Translations under genes and position numbers: made by a program
Shown: positions 34,526-48,249 of the stretch, one piece after another
How the letters are laid out: every line of letters starts with the position of its first letter
How positions within the stretch are numbered: the stretch's first letter is position 1
Notes under the pieces: model-generated
What the model was told of the DNA's origin: nothing
Database searches by the model: none
Seen by the model: only the letters and a program-made list of their open reading frames with translations
Assembly (NCBI GenBank): GCA_024529925.1
Contig: JAFEUB010000731.1
Coordinates: forward strand, 595,501 to 659,500
Reading direction: 5' to 3'
Length of the DNA stretch: 64,000 bases
DNA from: Ophthalmolycus amberensis
Lineage: Eukaryota > Chordata > Actinopteri > Perciformes > Zoarcidae

Positions 34526-37500
34526 TGAATCCCTCATTTTGGAGATTTCTATTTCTTTCTTTCAGATCAGTTGACAAAAGGCAACCCTGACCCTAACCCT
34601 CCTGTTAAAAAACTCTAAATAAATACAGAACCTGTATTGTCATAATCCGAAATGTTGACACTTTGGCGATTTATTCATGTTTAATGTAAAAGAGAAAAGC
34701 AAACTCACTAACTACTATACAAGCGTAGTGGACAAAAAAGTAGAAATCCTCCCAACGTTGAAATACTCAGTTTAAAACTGCCCTTGGGTAAATGTACTTT
34801 ACTGTGTAAACATAAAAGGAATCTAATATACACGAGGTTATTCTTCACTGTAGCCATCAGGAAGTAATATGTTTATATCCTGGAGACATTTACAGCCGTT
34901 ATTACCTTTTTAGCTCTGTGCTTTACAACCTATTCCTCTCTTCTGCTGCTATAATGACTGAATCTCCTCCTGGGGAGCTTCATTGTTATCATATTTCAGG
35001 TTATCATGCCAGTCCACAAGTTCTCCTCGGGGGTGTTTTATCAAAACGTGCTGTCAGCTCGTGAATGTAGTTGTCAAATAAGGCTTCACTCTGAATTTAA
35101 AACAGCCTTATCGGCCCCACCACTCACAGAAACGCCAACATGCAACGAGACAATTTTCTTTGTCAGCATTCCCAGATTGGGTTTTAAAGAGCGGCAATAC
35201 AGAGAAAGCCCTAAAAATGTCACATTCTGTGTCATGCCATAACATGTTGCGTGAAATTATCTTGGCAGCACCATCGAGTTCAGGGTTTAAAAACAAGAAG
35301 AAAATCGCTGAAATGCAGATGTTGACAATAGCTGATGAGGGATTGTTTTCCATCCCGGAGCTGCTTGTGCCCACGTGTTTGTGCGTCAGCGAGTGTGCAG
35401 GGCCTGCAGCAAAGACTTCCTGCAGGACAAGGATACACCTGCTCTGTTGAACAGGTCGTCACCGAGCCAAACACGGACGTCATCGCGCCGTTCCCTGTGG
35501 GGGGGGGAGCAGAGCCCATTGTGCTTAAAGCTGCTGAACTTGTAGAACGATATCCAGACGCCAAGGAACACTGTGGCAGGCTGCTCTGTTCTGTTGCAAT
35601 GTTTATTCTTCCCTCTCTGTGTTCATGAGGCGGAGAGCACAAGTTTCTCTTTTATAAGACTCATAGGGATCTTTATTCTAAATTATGATCAGTGGTTTTT
35701 CTTCTTTCTTTGCATGTTTTTTCAGAACATGCACAGATTTAATTTCCTGTTAAATTCACATTTGCTTGACTGATTGAATGCAAGCATCTGGCTCGAAAGT
35801 TAAACCATTCACGCAGATTTACATTAAAAGTACATTGTGCATTATCTTATCATAAAATTCCCATTACTAAAAAAAAGTTGAAAGCGCTGGCATGGTTCAT
35901 ATCGAGAAACATTTCCAGATTTTGCTTGAAATTATAACAGACGTAAAACGGGAAGAGGGCACTGTATCTTTCTCTGTTATAACCTGATGAGCAGACTGAA
36001 CTGTCATTCCTTATTTGGTCTTCATTCATTAGTTTGCCGCTTCTCATTTGGAAGGAGGTTATTTTAGTTATTTCACCAGCGAGTGACATATCCGTCCTGC
36101 CGATGCTATTCTTCAGTTGAAGCGGAAGTTGCTGTAGCAGCTGCTAGAAAAAGGTAACTTAACGTTGTTCACATTGACCAAAGAAATATCTTTTTGTTGC
36201 CATTTGCAAAATCAGTGACATTTTTGTAATCACTTCTAACAAAGCTCATCAATACAGTTTTATTTCCCATGTTATATTATTATATTTATAGTTTTTTAAT
36301 ATTATTATTGGGTATTTATTCCAATTTATTTATGTATTATTTGAATTGTCTGAGTTTATTTGCCTCATTGCAGTGCTGAGATGTTTTAATCCTTCAACCA
36401 CGTAACGCACTTTGTTTTGAAAAGTATAAATAAGTTTTGGTTGATCATTTCTTCAGCTGGGTGGAAACAACAATGTTCACAACAACATACCTTCTTTGAG
36501 TCACGATCCAGTCAGGCGGGGTTTATGTTAACATAACAGTGCTGTAAATCAGCAATAGTACTGCAAAACATGTCTGTAATCCATCTTCATCACTGAACAG
36601 GCTTTTTCTTTCCCCTCTTCTTGTTCAACTTCCTGTTTCTGCGTCATTCACTTTTCCTTCCATTCAAGTTTTTCCAAAGTCAACATGCAACATGCAATAG
36701 GCTGAAAACACAGCTGGAGGAAAGAAGAACAAAGTTCCCCTGAATTCCCCAGACTGAACTTCCTGAAGCATGTTTGACATGTAAATAAAAAGCTTTGGTC
36801 TCGTGCCATTAAACAAAATTATATTTTTAAAATAAAGGGTGTAATAGCTTCAGATGCTCAGGGTAATCATCGTAGTGATTTGGGGGGGGCGCCACAGACT
36901 GATTGCTCCTGATGCTGCACAAGGCATCATCTGTCCTCAGGTGGAGGTGGACACTGGCTACTTTTGAAGTGTCTGCTTTCAGTCCTCGCTGCGTCTCTGA
37001 GCTCAGGGGCCCCGCTGCAGCATATCAAACGCTGCCCAAAGACAAAGATACTTTGTGGTTTTTGTATTCATGGCCCCAAAGAGAGATTGCTAATGAGGCT
37101 CCAGTCTCTGAGCTTAGATCTGGCTTTGGGACTCTTGTCTCAGGTTTCAGCTCACATTGCAAAAAAATAGAGAGACTTTATCAGTCTGCTCTCCTTTCTG
37201 CAACTCAAGTAGAGCTCAAAGGGAGTTTTGGTTGGTTTATGGTTTCTTAGAATATATTTAACACATCAGACATCAGCGTTGACTTTGATACGTCTTCAAA
37301 ATTCTTAGCTTTAAAAAGATGACTTGTAAACTTTAATTTAGATGTTCATGTTTTTGTTACCGACATGTTGGAGAAACGATGTTAACTTTTGTGCTGTGAG
37401 TCAAATTTTGTTGTTGAATATTGATGAGGCTTTAATTAGTGATACTACTTATTTATTAAAGATGGCTGCTGGTGTTTCGTTTTCCATTTTGTATTGTAGA

Positions 37501-39334
37501 ATAAAAACACATTACTATTAATTAGCATCACCATAAACTGTCATCATTATTCATCTAAATGTAGATTTGTGGATGTAAATTTGAACATGTTTGCTGGATG
37601 AATTTAAATGTGGAAACAAGAACCTGAGAGTAATCTGGTCACCTGCAAACGGAGACATTGTTTCTAAACAGAGAACAAAAGAAAGGATTCAATCTGGGAG
37701 GAATGTGTCTCTAAATGCAGACAGAGGGGACTAACTGGTTTGCAGAGTTTGCTTGGAGGTGACCTGTGAATACCTGAGCGATGAAACACAATCAATACAC
37801 CGCTGCAATGAATACTAGCTTTGTAGTGTTCAAACTGTTGATTTAACTCTGTGGAAGCAATCGAAACTCAACTGAACATAAGAAGATCATTAGTACAAAA
37901 AGTGTCAAGAGTTGTATGTAGAAACAAAAAGCAAGTCTCTTTACAAATCGTCAGTTATTATTAGTTTGGACCATCGAAGGCTCTGGCAGCCTGGTTTCCT
38001 AACAATGACTGCATGGTCATCTCGGGCAGAGATTGAAGTGGATCGATGGGTCAACATGGGAAACTGCTGTTTGTGTGCTGTGAGAAAACCAAAATGCAAT
38101 GTTTTTAATTTACATAACATGAAAAAACGATGTATTTCAAGTCAAGTTGTGTTGCCTAAACATGAGCAGCGTTTTGTTTTGTTTCCAGTTTACAACGTTT
38201 AATCACATGTGTTTAAAACTCCAATCATCTGTCATATTAATTAATGATGTTAAATGACTCCAATGTGAGAGCACATCATATTATATTTATCATACTTCGT
38301 AGACGGTATTCCCAAAGGCCCTTTTACATGTTAAGATCGTATTCCCTTCAAGCAGGGAAATGAATCCAAACATCGGACATGCAAGGTTTAACTGAGTAAC
38401 GCGAACAAAAGAGCACTGTGGGAGAGAAAGTGATAAGAGGCTTAACGCTGGCTCAGTGACAGTGAATTCACTGCATGTGAGACGGACTAAAGGAAAGGGA
38501 GGCGGTGCAGACAGTTCGTTCTGTACTTTCACCTGATTAAACCTGTATTCTACTAGATGAAAGGTACTTTTATGGAGAAAATCAAATACATTGCACATAA
38601 TGGGATTCTTTTCAGAACTGGAATAATGGAAAATCTCTGTGATGCGGTGAAAACCTCCCAACAATGGCTACATTAGCATTAGCTGCATCCCTGTTGTGTT
38701 TGTGGAAAGAGGCGCAGCAGAAGAGTAAAAGCTTGCAGAGAGTAACTGATTAAACCATGAATGTATGTTTACTTTACAGAATTAAAAAATAAATACAGTA
38801 CACAGTATATATATAACTTGGGTACTTGTAAGTACTAAGGAAGCACAAGGAAGGAAGTCTTGTAAATGAGGTCCTGGAGCCGCTGCCACTTATACGGGTT
38901 CAAATCTTCTTCTTTTTAAAAGTGACACCAGTTGCGTCACACAAACTATTTTTTATGGAAACATTGTTGTTTAACATTTACACCCAGTGGCTGCCAGTAA
39001 AACCAGCAGCATTTAAGATTATTCATGATAGCAGCTGTACAGTCATATCAATAAAAAACTACCGGTACCTCTATTAGCAGCTACAGTATCTTCAATATAA
39101 CTCTGTTAAGTTGATCCAGATTGTCTTGTTTGCAGCCAATGACCAGTTTGTTAAGTCTGTTGGTGTCTCCAGCTCTTTAAAATGCTTTGATAAAAAACCC
39201 TGAAAATGAATAAAACAATAGAATAAAAGAAAATTTAAAAAAGATTAAAAATAGTTCATTTTTCATAAGATAAAAATAACAAATAACAAATAATAAATAA
39301 AGGTAAAAAACGAACTAAAAACTGTCTACAAAGT
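34526..39334. other. Gene-free stretch
   Basis: Nothing coding recognised. A few GTGGGGGGGG-type G-runs occur (about 35500 and 36881), and an A-rich stretch at about 39205-39310 lies next to the LINE fragment. A short CCCTGACCCTAACCCT word near 34586 is too short to call an interstitial telomere. Confidence 0.5.
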
Positions 39335-39785
39335 CATCCACTAGCCCTGTACTCCTCCTCCCATCCATCCCTTATACACCCGACCACTGCAGAGTCATCA
39401 GAGAACTTCTGCAGATGGCATGACCCCGAGTTGTACTGGAAGTCAGTGGTGTACAAGGTGAACAGGAAGGGAGACAGAACCGTTCCCTGTGGGGCTCCAG
39501 TATCACTGACCAGCCCATCAGACAGCACACTGCCCAGCCAAACTGTGGTCTGCCCGTGAGGTAGTCAGTGATCCAGGAGACGGTGGACTGCGTTCACCCC
39601 CACCACCCACAGCTTCTCACTCAGCAGCACTGGTTGGATGGTGTTGAATGCACTGGAGAAATCAAAGAAAAGTGATTCTCACAGAGCCACCGGTTCCATC
39701 AGGTGCGACTGAGCTCGTTGCAGCAGGTAGATGATGGCGTCGTCCACCCCCACACGAGGCTGGTATGCAACTATATTCAGTGCAG
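39335..39785 (-). pseudogene. LINE reverse transcriptase fragment (jockey/CR1/L2-like)
   Basis: Minus-strand reading recovers, in order but across frameshifts, PRVGVDDAIIYLLQRAQSHL, FFDFSSAFNTI (catalytic motif A region), GAPQGTVLSPFLFTLYTTDF (motif B region) and LQKFSDDSAVVGCI. In the last, FSDD corresponds to the catalytic F/Y-x-DD of non-LTR reverse transcriptases. The intact open part is 64 codons (39334-39528); upstream pieces are in other frames, so the element is dead. No endonuclease domain is visible. The LINE tail at 25145 may be from the same family. Confidence 0.85.
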
Positions 39786-41721
39786 TGATGGGATGTTATA
39801 AAAAAGGCACATACGGTTGTATCCTTTGTTTGTTAAGAGTTTTCTTGTCAAACTACAATAAAGAACATGGACAAAGTAACATGAAATAAAGTGCATTTAT
39901 TATTGCAATTAATTGTAATAACTTTTTTTTTATACCTGCTTCGTTCCCTGGAAAGATTGTCCCCCAGACATTTACTCCAAATGTTCCAAATTCAGCACCA
40001 TAGTGCTGGCTTCATAAATTAGTTTGTGAATTTGAAATCTTACATATTCTTTTTGTTGGGCTGGCCGTCTTTCCAGGGAAGGAACCAGGCTCTTCAGAAA
40101 GAGTTCATCATCCGATGGTGGGGGTGCTGGTGTATAAAAGTAAATAAAAACAAAGTCGTGAAGTTGCTTCTGTTTTAAAGATTGGCAGTTAGGTTAAATA
40201 TATGGTATTTTTGGTATCAAAATTTCTGCATCAAGATACTCAACAGTCTTTGTACTTCCTTGTTCATTACTACAGGTGTAATGTACAAATTCAGTTCCGT
40301 GGGATGATCGCATTCTTTTTTTGTAGGTACAGCTACAGATGCTGGATGAGAGAAGCCTGATATATGATGTAGAGGGATAAGATCATGTTGCACTACGGAT
40401 GTTTCCTTGCAGCAGATTACACATTAGGGAAGTCTTTACTTAAAGTTTACTAGCTGAGAGTTTTTAGTAGCTACAGTGATAGTTCCTGAGAACTTATTGA
40501 TTCACAAATAGCTTGTGCAACCCAGTCCTGGTTCAGTAAAGTCCTGTTGCTGAGGGGCCCCATATGTGCTGGGGGAGCCTGACTTTAATTTATTTTTGAT
40601 TTATGGCTCTGAGGGCTCAGGGGACGTAACCCAGTCCACCCCTGCCCCCTCTTTCCCCTCCCCCGAGGGTTTTACACCGTGTAGGAGTTGGGAGTCTGGT
40701 TCTCATAGAAAACCTGCAGCCACACTCAGCCTCTGACATGGCAGCAGGACACAGCTGATAAGATTTCCGATGGACTCGAAAGTTAACTTTTTTTTCTTTC
40801 TCTTTTTAAAGATAGTGGCCTAATCTTGGCCACAAGTTCTGACACCCCGCGGGTGACAAGACGAAGCGCAGCCTCTCCGCCTTCAGAGGTGAGACGCGTA
40901 CCCCCACAGGCACCCCAGAGACTCTGCTGCAGATCAGGGTCATGCCTGCACACAGACCCAGACTCCAAGAAAACCCAATCAATCCTCTCTTATCTGAACC
41001 TTCTGCTCCGCTGTGGGGCAGAGGGGTCCCGCGCACCCCCCATCAAAATATCTCTAATCAGTGTAACCAGGCAGAAAGCTTCAGCTTCATAAAGCTACAG
41101 GCTCCTGCGGTGGGAGGCTCTGATTGCCATGGAAATCAAGGCAGTTTGGGAAGCTCTGACCAGCCAGTCAGGGGTGTTAATCATTGAGGACATCAATATA
41201 ACCCCCCCGCCCGCCCCGCCCCTTCATCATCCCTACTAAAAAAGGGCCCAGTTCATTATTCAGCCTCTCTTTTCTTCGCAGTTGATGAACTCCAAGCTGA
41301 GACTCCTCATGTTGTGGCTGTTTAAATACCTCCGTCAGTGTTATTGCCAATATCAGGGGAATCGTGCTGTTTATACCAAGAGGAGGTCAGCAGCGTCGAG
41401 CTCCATTACACTCGAGGAGAGGAAAAAAGCAACACACCAGTTAGAGACATCAACGCCTCTCATCCAGAGGTGGAATGAAATGGTGTTGTTTCGGTTTCAC
41501 CGCAGATTAGATTCTTGCAAAGAAAAACGCTCTGTGACAGACAAACATTTATGATACTTACACGGCTTGTTCAGCGAGATAATCTTCACAAATGAACACC
41601 GCTTTTAAGATTTTTGAATTGTGAACGCAATCTGTAGAGTTAATGACAACGGGCTATAAATGAACTACAACGCGCTCACATTGAGCGCGAGTATACGAGG
41701 CCGTGAAGACGAGTCGGGGAG
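39786..41721. other. Gene-free stretch
   Basis: The stretch includes a C-rich CCCGCCCGCCCCGCCCC segment near 41203-41222 and otherwise unique sequence. Opposed open frames at 40783-41092 have no motif. Confidence 0.5.
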
Positions 41722-41960
41722 ACTGTGGCTCTCAGTGGTAGAGCAGGGGCCGTCCTTCAGAGGGTTGGTGGTTCGATCCCCGGCTCCGCTTGTCCATATC
41801 GATGCGTCCTCGGTCAAGACACTTAACCCCAAGTTGCTCCCGTAGCTGTGCCGACGGTGTGTGAATGTTGTATGAATATAGGTGGTCCTGATGGGCAGGT
41901 GGCACCTTGCATGGTAGCCCCTGTATGTGTATGAATGATGACATGTAGTGTTCAATGCTG
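41722..41960 (+). mobile_element. tRNA-derived SINE
   Basis: The head is tRNA-like: an A-box region TGGCTCTCAGTGGTAGAGC (about 41725-41743) and a B box GGTTCGATCCC (41770-41780), spaced as in a tRNA gene. The body has GGTCAAGACACTTAACCCCA and AGTTGCTCCCGTAGC, words common in fish SINEs. There is no aminoacyl-stem partner, so it is not a tRNA gene. The 3' tail is not clear and the copy may be truncated. Confidence 0.75.
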
Positions 41961-43496
41961 ACTCATTTCCGGCTTTTAGGAATCAACCCGTATTTTTAGA
42001 AGTTATGTAACATCTTGTCTTCAGCTCAGACATTTTGTATTTGAATGGTGCAAACGGATTATGTAAATCACAAGTTTGAAACTAGCTCGTAGCTAATAAG
42101 TACTGAACCCACAAACAAAAGGAAACTGACTCAGAAGACAAGGCCCATGCTGTGCTCATAAAATGTTTCAATCCCACGTCTGCATTTCGTTTCTCTCCCC
42201 CTCCTGACTGTACGCTATCTCGTGAGGCAGACATGCAATTAAGATATCTAAAGAGAGAAGACATGTGCACGACCTCGCTGTGAACCCCAGGCAGAGACGT
42301 CTCTCTTCTGGTTGGGGAATTCATTTCAGGGCCGACACTGCGAAGAGGCCTTTGGGTAAATCACAGACAGTATCTGATTTGAATTTCAATTCTCACACAG
42401 AGGGCAGAGCGTCTAGACCAAACAACTGTCCTGCGTCTTTATTCCCTCAAAGGCCTCTGACAAGCGTATCAATCTGCAGCAGATGCACTGATGAAGAGAC
42501 TATGGTGACATTTCAACTTAAAATCTCGCACTGCAGTTTATTGAACAACGTTGATGCTCTCACATTCGAACTGTAGATCTCATTACCGCCATAATTGACC
42601 ATATTTGTTGTTCATTCATTTGAGTTTTAGGTCCATGCAAATAAGACTTTTTTGATTCCTTCTATCCTTCGTTCTTCCCTCCTCGTCTGCTTTGATCATT
42701 CAACTTATATGAAACTTTACTTTTTACTTTTATCTACAAAAACATTTGAGTATTTCTGATCAAGGATTTTGCTGCAAATTGTGTTATTTCATTTCTTTTT
42801 TAACATAACCTGCTGGTTGCACACAGCTCTGTATCAAGGATCCTCCATCTTTCAACTATTTCGGGGCCTCTCATCTGTTGAATGATGAAAACTCCACCGA
42901 GCACCAATGCTCGCCATGACTTTCCCCCACCAGCAGTCAGTGTGAGAACATAAAGCTTTGGAGACCGCAGCCTAAACCCGCCGTAATCCCTCACGCCCAA
43001 ACAAGACCAAAGACAGATTTCACAGGCTTGTGCCTCACAATACCTTAGTCCGGAGGGGACACGGCCCTTTGTGGGCCAGATTTGTGTCTGGACATGGGTG
43101 CGCTGTGGATGTCGAGGGGGTTATAACTGCGCGGCCCAAAGTTCAAGTTCAAAATGGTAGAGAGAATGAAAAAGTCATTTGCCATCATTTTGTGCACGCA
43201 GCCGCGCACATACAGATTTTTTATTCCTCCCCGTCCTCGTCCTCGTTCCAGCTGCCGACAGTCATGCTCCTCTGGGAGGTGAAAGAGCAATCATCACCTC
43301 GAAAATGAGGCTTTCACACAGGCTGAGCCGAGGAATGTCACCCCATGAGCTCTGTCGCCCGTCCATCGCCGGAAACACTGTTGTGGCACACAAGTGATAA
43401 TAGTCTGAATATGACAACATTTAGCTGTGCAGGTTGTCAAAGACACTGCTCGATTTTGGGTTTGCTTGAAGGCCAAACGGTACAAAGTCATCCACT

Positions 43497-43534
43497 ACCA
43501 CTATTTGATAAACGGTAGTTTATCAAATTGTGGT
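43497..43534. repeat. Inverted repeat with 17-bp stem
   Basis: ACCACTATTTGATAAAC, then the 4-base loop GGTA, then GTTTATCAAATTGTGGT. There is one mismatch in the stem. It could be a remnant of a small inverted-repeat element. Confidence 0.7.
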
Positions 43535-44091
43535 GCTTTGTTGCTACAAATTGTAATATTCAATAATATCCTGCAGACAGTGTCTCACATTTCAAGCAGA
43601 CTAGAGTTGACCCTGTCTTTGACACAAACTTGCGTTTTGTCATTTAGTTTTGGCCGTTTACATTGAAAGTGTATTTAAGAGTCAGTGTAACACTTGTAAA
43701 GTTTTAGTGCTGACCTTTGCTCCTCAAACCCAAAACCTTGTGAACAGAAACATAAACTGAGCTTTGCAGATAAAAACATGAAGCATGATTGTGCAACTGT
43801 AGGACTCACACAGCCCAACAGTCTTCATGGACAGCTTATGTAAAAGAAAGATCAGTACTTCATATGCTTATGCCGCCCCCAAACCATTCCGACCTCCTCC
43901 CTGTGACTTCTGTGCAGTATAAAGAAATCATATACTGTGAACACCTTGGAGGATATTTGAACAATTGCTGTTGCCTGATCCGCTCTGTGGCGGCCATCTT
44001 TCCACCCAACCTTTGAGTTTGGACGTTCAGAACCGCTATAAACACTTAAATATATTTAGTTGGACGACACATCGAACGAAGAAGTTTCTTT

Positions 44092-44117
44092 CAAGTAAAG
44101 TAAAGTAAAGTAAAGTA
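44092..44117. repeat. (AAAGT)n simple repeat
   Basis: Five AAAGT units in tandem. Confidence 0.85.
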
Positions 44118-45102
44118 TCACCTTAACACCTTAAGCTTTAGAGAGAAGTTCAAATCCCGCCGAATTGGCTCCTAAATTACCGTAGCGCCAGTTGCTGACA
44201 ATCAATGTAACATTTAAAAGGCAATTTTTAAAATGAATTCTGGCACAGTGCACCGCGGCTTTATGACATCACTGCCAGCAAACCTCATGGAGACCAATCT
44301 ATCTGTTTTAAGTGAATAGTGTCAAGGCTAACAACACAAAAACACTGAATCCGTCAACATGTTAGCTTGTTGTTCAAGAGCGAACCTGTTTGTAACTTGC
44401 ACCGACAACGTTAGCTTCACTTCAGCCGTCTCTCCTCCGCTCCATGAGTGGAGAGACTGAACGGAGGCAGTGTCTGTATCTGATCCTCACACCTCCCCGA
44501 CTCACAATGCTGAAAGTAGGCTCGGCGATAATGAGTTTGGGGAGATTTTTATAAAGCAGCGGCGCTAATCATTTAGCATGCACTGCTGTATGCAGGGGAC
44601 ATCGTAGAGCTGCAACTGATAGACAGTGCACTGTAGAAGCAACGATGTGGAGACGTTTTAATCGATTTCATATCCTCGTATGGCACAATCCTAAATTTGA
44701 ATGTTTCAAAATGATACAGTAGTTATGTGTAAATATACTCCACAACTATATAGTCTCTCATATAATCCTGCATAGCGTATTTGGCAAAGCAGTTTAGTTC
44801 GTATTTTTAGTGGGAAATGCGGTTGTTCATTTTAACATAAACTCTGCTAGTTTGTCATATTTCTGTTTTTCATGGGCAGAATATGAAATCAGTGATTTGA
44901 AAATGTCTTATCACAGCACTACCAGCTGATGGAGGATCAGTATTCAGGTGAGGAAAAGAACAAACGTCTGTCGGCTTCTGCCTGTGTTGGTGTTGCCACA
45001 GCTCACTCTCTGTCTGCGTGGATCCTGAGGGATTAATGAAACCGGCTTCTCTTCTCTGCACCAAAGAAAACAGGAGTGCGCTTCTCTATAGCTCCTCAAA
45101 CA

Positions 45103-45116
45103 GCCTCCTCCTCCTC

Positions 45117-45151
<35 letters not shown>

Positions 45152-45154
45152 CCC
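45103..45154. repeat. (CTC)n followed by C-run
   Basis: About 12 CTC triplets ending in a C homopolymer of about 15. Poly-Leu and poly-Gly frames across it are artefacts. Confidence 0.93.
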
Positions 45155-45179
45155 TGCAGGTGGCCCCGTTCGGTACTTT

Positions 45180-45480
45180 GAGCGAGGCTGCGGGGCCACA
45201 GGGAGGAATTCACATGTAAATAGGCCACTCGCTCTCAATAGACTCGGGGAGGAAAAATGAATCCCGCCATGATAACCTCGCATAATAAACCAGGAGTATG
45301 CATATATTGCGATGTCTTCTTTTAAAGTACACAATGGGATTAATCTCCAAACTCAGCAGAATGAGAGAACCCTCTGGGGGTGGATTTATGGGAAAGTGAA
45401 CATTACTGTGTCCTGGGCCATGCAGTAAAAAGAGCCTTTTTAAATATACCTCCCTTTACGCCAGAACATGCCTTTATCCT
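45180..45480. promoter_or_regulatory. Candidate conserved non-coding element
   Basis: Complex non-repetitive sequence next to the CTC repeat, with ATGTAAATAGG, GGGATTAATCTCC and GGTGGATTTATGG words and low simple-repeat content. Enhancer-like in appearance only. Confidence 0.25.
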
Positions 45481-48230
45481 TTCAAAGGAAGATTTCTGAG
45501 GATTCTTGCGTCTGAGCATGCATGTGAGTGTTAACAGTGCAGCCCAGGGTTCAAGGTGAGGAAAAGGCTTTTACACATTGCCTCGCACATACAAACCCAC
45601 ATGCATGCACTCGTGTTCAGCTTCCCTTTTATCTCTTACTTACTCTCACCTTGGCACGGATCATTTACACTTCAATGCACCTCATGGAGCGCCACAGTCC
45701 CACCATGCTGTCTTTGCTCAATGTCGTTTCTCCTTGTGATCCTTTGATGAAAAGAGAATTATTTCAGCAACAACTACACAGCTCTAGCTTTGACACCTTT
45801 GTGGCTAAAACTCACGGGATACGTTGTTTTTTTATTGCTAACACAAATTACCTACCGTCTCCACACACCCACAGCTTGCTTAAAGTCCTTGCCTTTGAAA
45901 TCCAAGCTTATTCTACCGATTAGCATGTATTCATAGTGTCACTTTGGCTGAAAAGGGTGCTTGTATTGAGCGTGTATTGAAGGAGTGCCTTGAATTAAAA
46001 GCGTGAGTTGTTATTTTGGGCATCCAGGGTTCAGTTAATAGCTTCCAAGGCATGTATGAACATGGGATTCTCCTGGTTGATGCACCAAAACATGTCAGAA
46101 AAATATCTTTGTTTTTGACAAAAAGTACTGTAAAAGCCGTTTCCCTCAAAGGTGAAGTCCACCTGCGTTCTTTTCTATTTTATTTCAGCCACCTAAAAAA
46201 AAAAAGCCCCACCTTCAAAAGCGTACACCAGTTGAAGTGTACACTGTATGTAGAATATCATCCCCGCTTTATGTTGCCATCGAACGGCCTTTTCCCAACC
46301 GTAGGAAGCCAGACTCCATTCACAAAAACAGTCATCTTACTGTCTTGTCTACCGCTGCATCAGTTTCTTTGTGTTATTGTGTGAATTCTGGATCCGAACT
46401 AACGAGGCCTCAAAAGCAGAATATTGCTTAACTTCCGTGCCAGTACTGAGGATACAATGTTGTGTAAATATATGTAGAATTTCATCATGCAGAAACCTAC
46501 GTCAGGTCATATGGGGAAAGTTTTTAGAATGGCTTGGGAAAATAGCATTATGGCGCAAAAACATACGTACATCACTGGGGAAGCTACAGTCATATAAAAC
46601 TTCAAAAAACTAAAAAGAATGGACCCGCCCTTTAAAAACAGAAGTCAACTACGACTCCCAAGAAGCATCTCAGAAAGAAACATTCAATCAAACTTAAACC
46701 CTGCAACTCAACGCTTAATGTTATGGATTATGTCAATGTTAGTTGTATTATAGTTATGGTTTATATAGTTTATATATAGTTGTGGTGCTTTTTATCCTCA
46801 AATGCAACAACACTTTCTGAATTTGCCGCATCTTGTAAGGCAACAGTGGCTGAGGCTCATGGGTATTGTAGTATTTACAGCCACCTGCTATATGGGAAAC
46901 ATATTGTCTTAGAATTGAAGTTGAAATAATGAAGACAAACAGAAACTATTGTCGTTATCCATGAGACGTCTTGATAACGTGTGTTACAGTACGCTGAGTG
47001 TGTTTCGAGGGTGTGTCTGTGTTGCTGATCACTGAGGATGTCATTAAAGGAATCTACAGTACGAGGAAGATTCCCTCTGGAACCAGCGGCTCCTCTCAGC
47101 TCTGTCAAATGCTGCAGAGGGACGTCATCGCTCTACAAACCCACAAGGTAGAACATTTTGTACAGTATTCAGCTGTGTGTGCCTCCCAACCCGGACAGTA
47201 AACTGTCAAACCTGATCCTGCCTCAGGCGTGTCTCCGGTGCAGCACACTGTAATACCGGTAGCAGTAATGGGAAGGAATTCTCGCACGGATGAGCTCCTC
47301 CAAATAAGACATGGAGGGACGCTGCAGTGAGCTTTTACTTCGTGCTGGCTAGAGCGCCTTCGTGCCAAGCGCACCATCCGAGGTTAGCTGGTTAACGCAC
47401 GGTCCCCGGACAAGAGATTTATTCACCCGGAATCAAGACTTTACAAGAACGAGGCTGAAAGGCTGAGCAAGAGGATTGAACACGAAGGAGCTCTTTCTGC
47501 ATTTACTCTCTCCTTATTGTTTTAGACGTTAAACTGAGTCAGGAAAAGGCAGGTAACATGCGTTTTGATTTACAGAGCCAATAAACAGAAAATCCCCCGG
47601 TGAGGGCCTCAGCAGATCAAAAGAAATGGCCTGAAGTACAAACAAGGCGAAGCAGGAAATGACATATTAATGGATTTACACACACACACACACGCAGAAA
47701 GCTGACGTGGTTTTCTGAGAAAAAGGAAGTAGAATCTGGAAAAGTGTGAATGTGCCTTTGCCCTTTGAGTTTCCTTCCTGAGCAAACAAGTTGGGAAGAG
47801 GCACCGGGCTTCCCAAAACATGATTCATCAGCTTTTGACTAAAGAAATGGGGCATTCTGGGAGTCAAATATCCGGCCTGGACACTTTGGTGTCATCTTCC
47901 TCACTCATGACCCCCCCCCCCCGATGAAGTCGTAAAATAAAGCCACAAAACATTCCGTTAAATTCTGCGGTAGCTCGAGTCATAGAAATGTGAAAATGAA
48001 TGCTAATGACGGGTAGTTTTCTTTTTCCAAACACAACAGTCCCCCTGAGACACAGCATCAAAAGGTCACTATCACCACATCTAACTGCAGCGGATATTTA
48101 TGCGGTCAGACGAGCACGTTTGGTGATCCGGCCTGTGAGCAGCGCTGATCTCTGCAGCACAGTTATTTTAGAAAGCCAGCTGCTGCACCGGGCTGTCGGG
48201 CTGTACACTCATTAATTGTTTCAGAGGAAT
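45481..48230. other. Gene-free stretch
   Basis: Contains an A-run near 46196, a short CA run at about 47680-47693 and a C12 run at 47911-47922. No coding region, RNA gene or named transposon recognised. Confidence 0.55.
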
Positions 48231-48249
48231 GGGGGGGGGGGGGGGGGGG
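48231..48249. repeat. G19 homopolymer
   Basis: Run of 19 guanines. Confidence 0.95.

Larger units (their letters stand above)
41961..45102. other. Gene-free stretch
   Basis: It holds a hairpin at 43497-43534 and an (AAAGT)n run at about 44092-44117. A GTTCAAATCCCGCC word near 44149 resembles a tRNA B box but has no A box in register. Nothing coding recognised. Confidence 0.5.

Noticed and set aside
34586..34601. Interstitial telomere-like CCCTGACCCTAACCCT
   Set aside because: Under three units with a mismatch; within chance.
36903..37250. 115-codon plus frame
   Set aside because: No motif and no splice context; probably chance.
41722..41800. tRNA gene at the SINE head
   Set aside because: A and B boxes are present, but no acceptor-stem pairing is seen and the sequence runs on into a SINE body.
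44147..44160. tRNA B-box-like GTTCAAATCCC
   Set aside because: No A box at the right distance and no acceptor stem.
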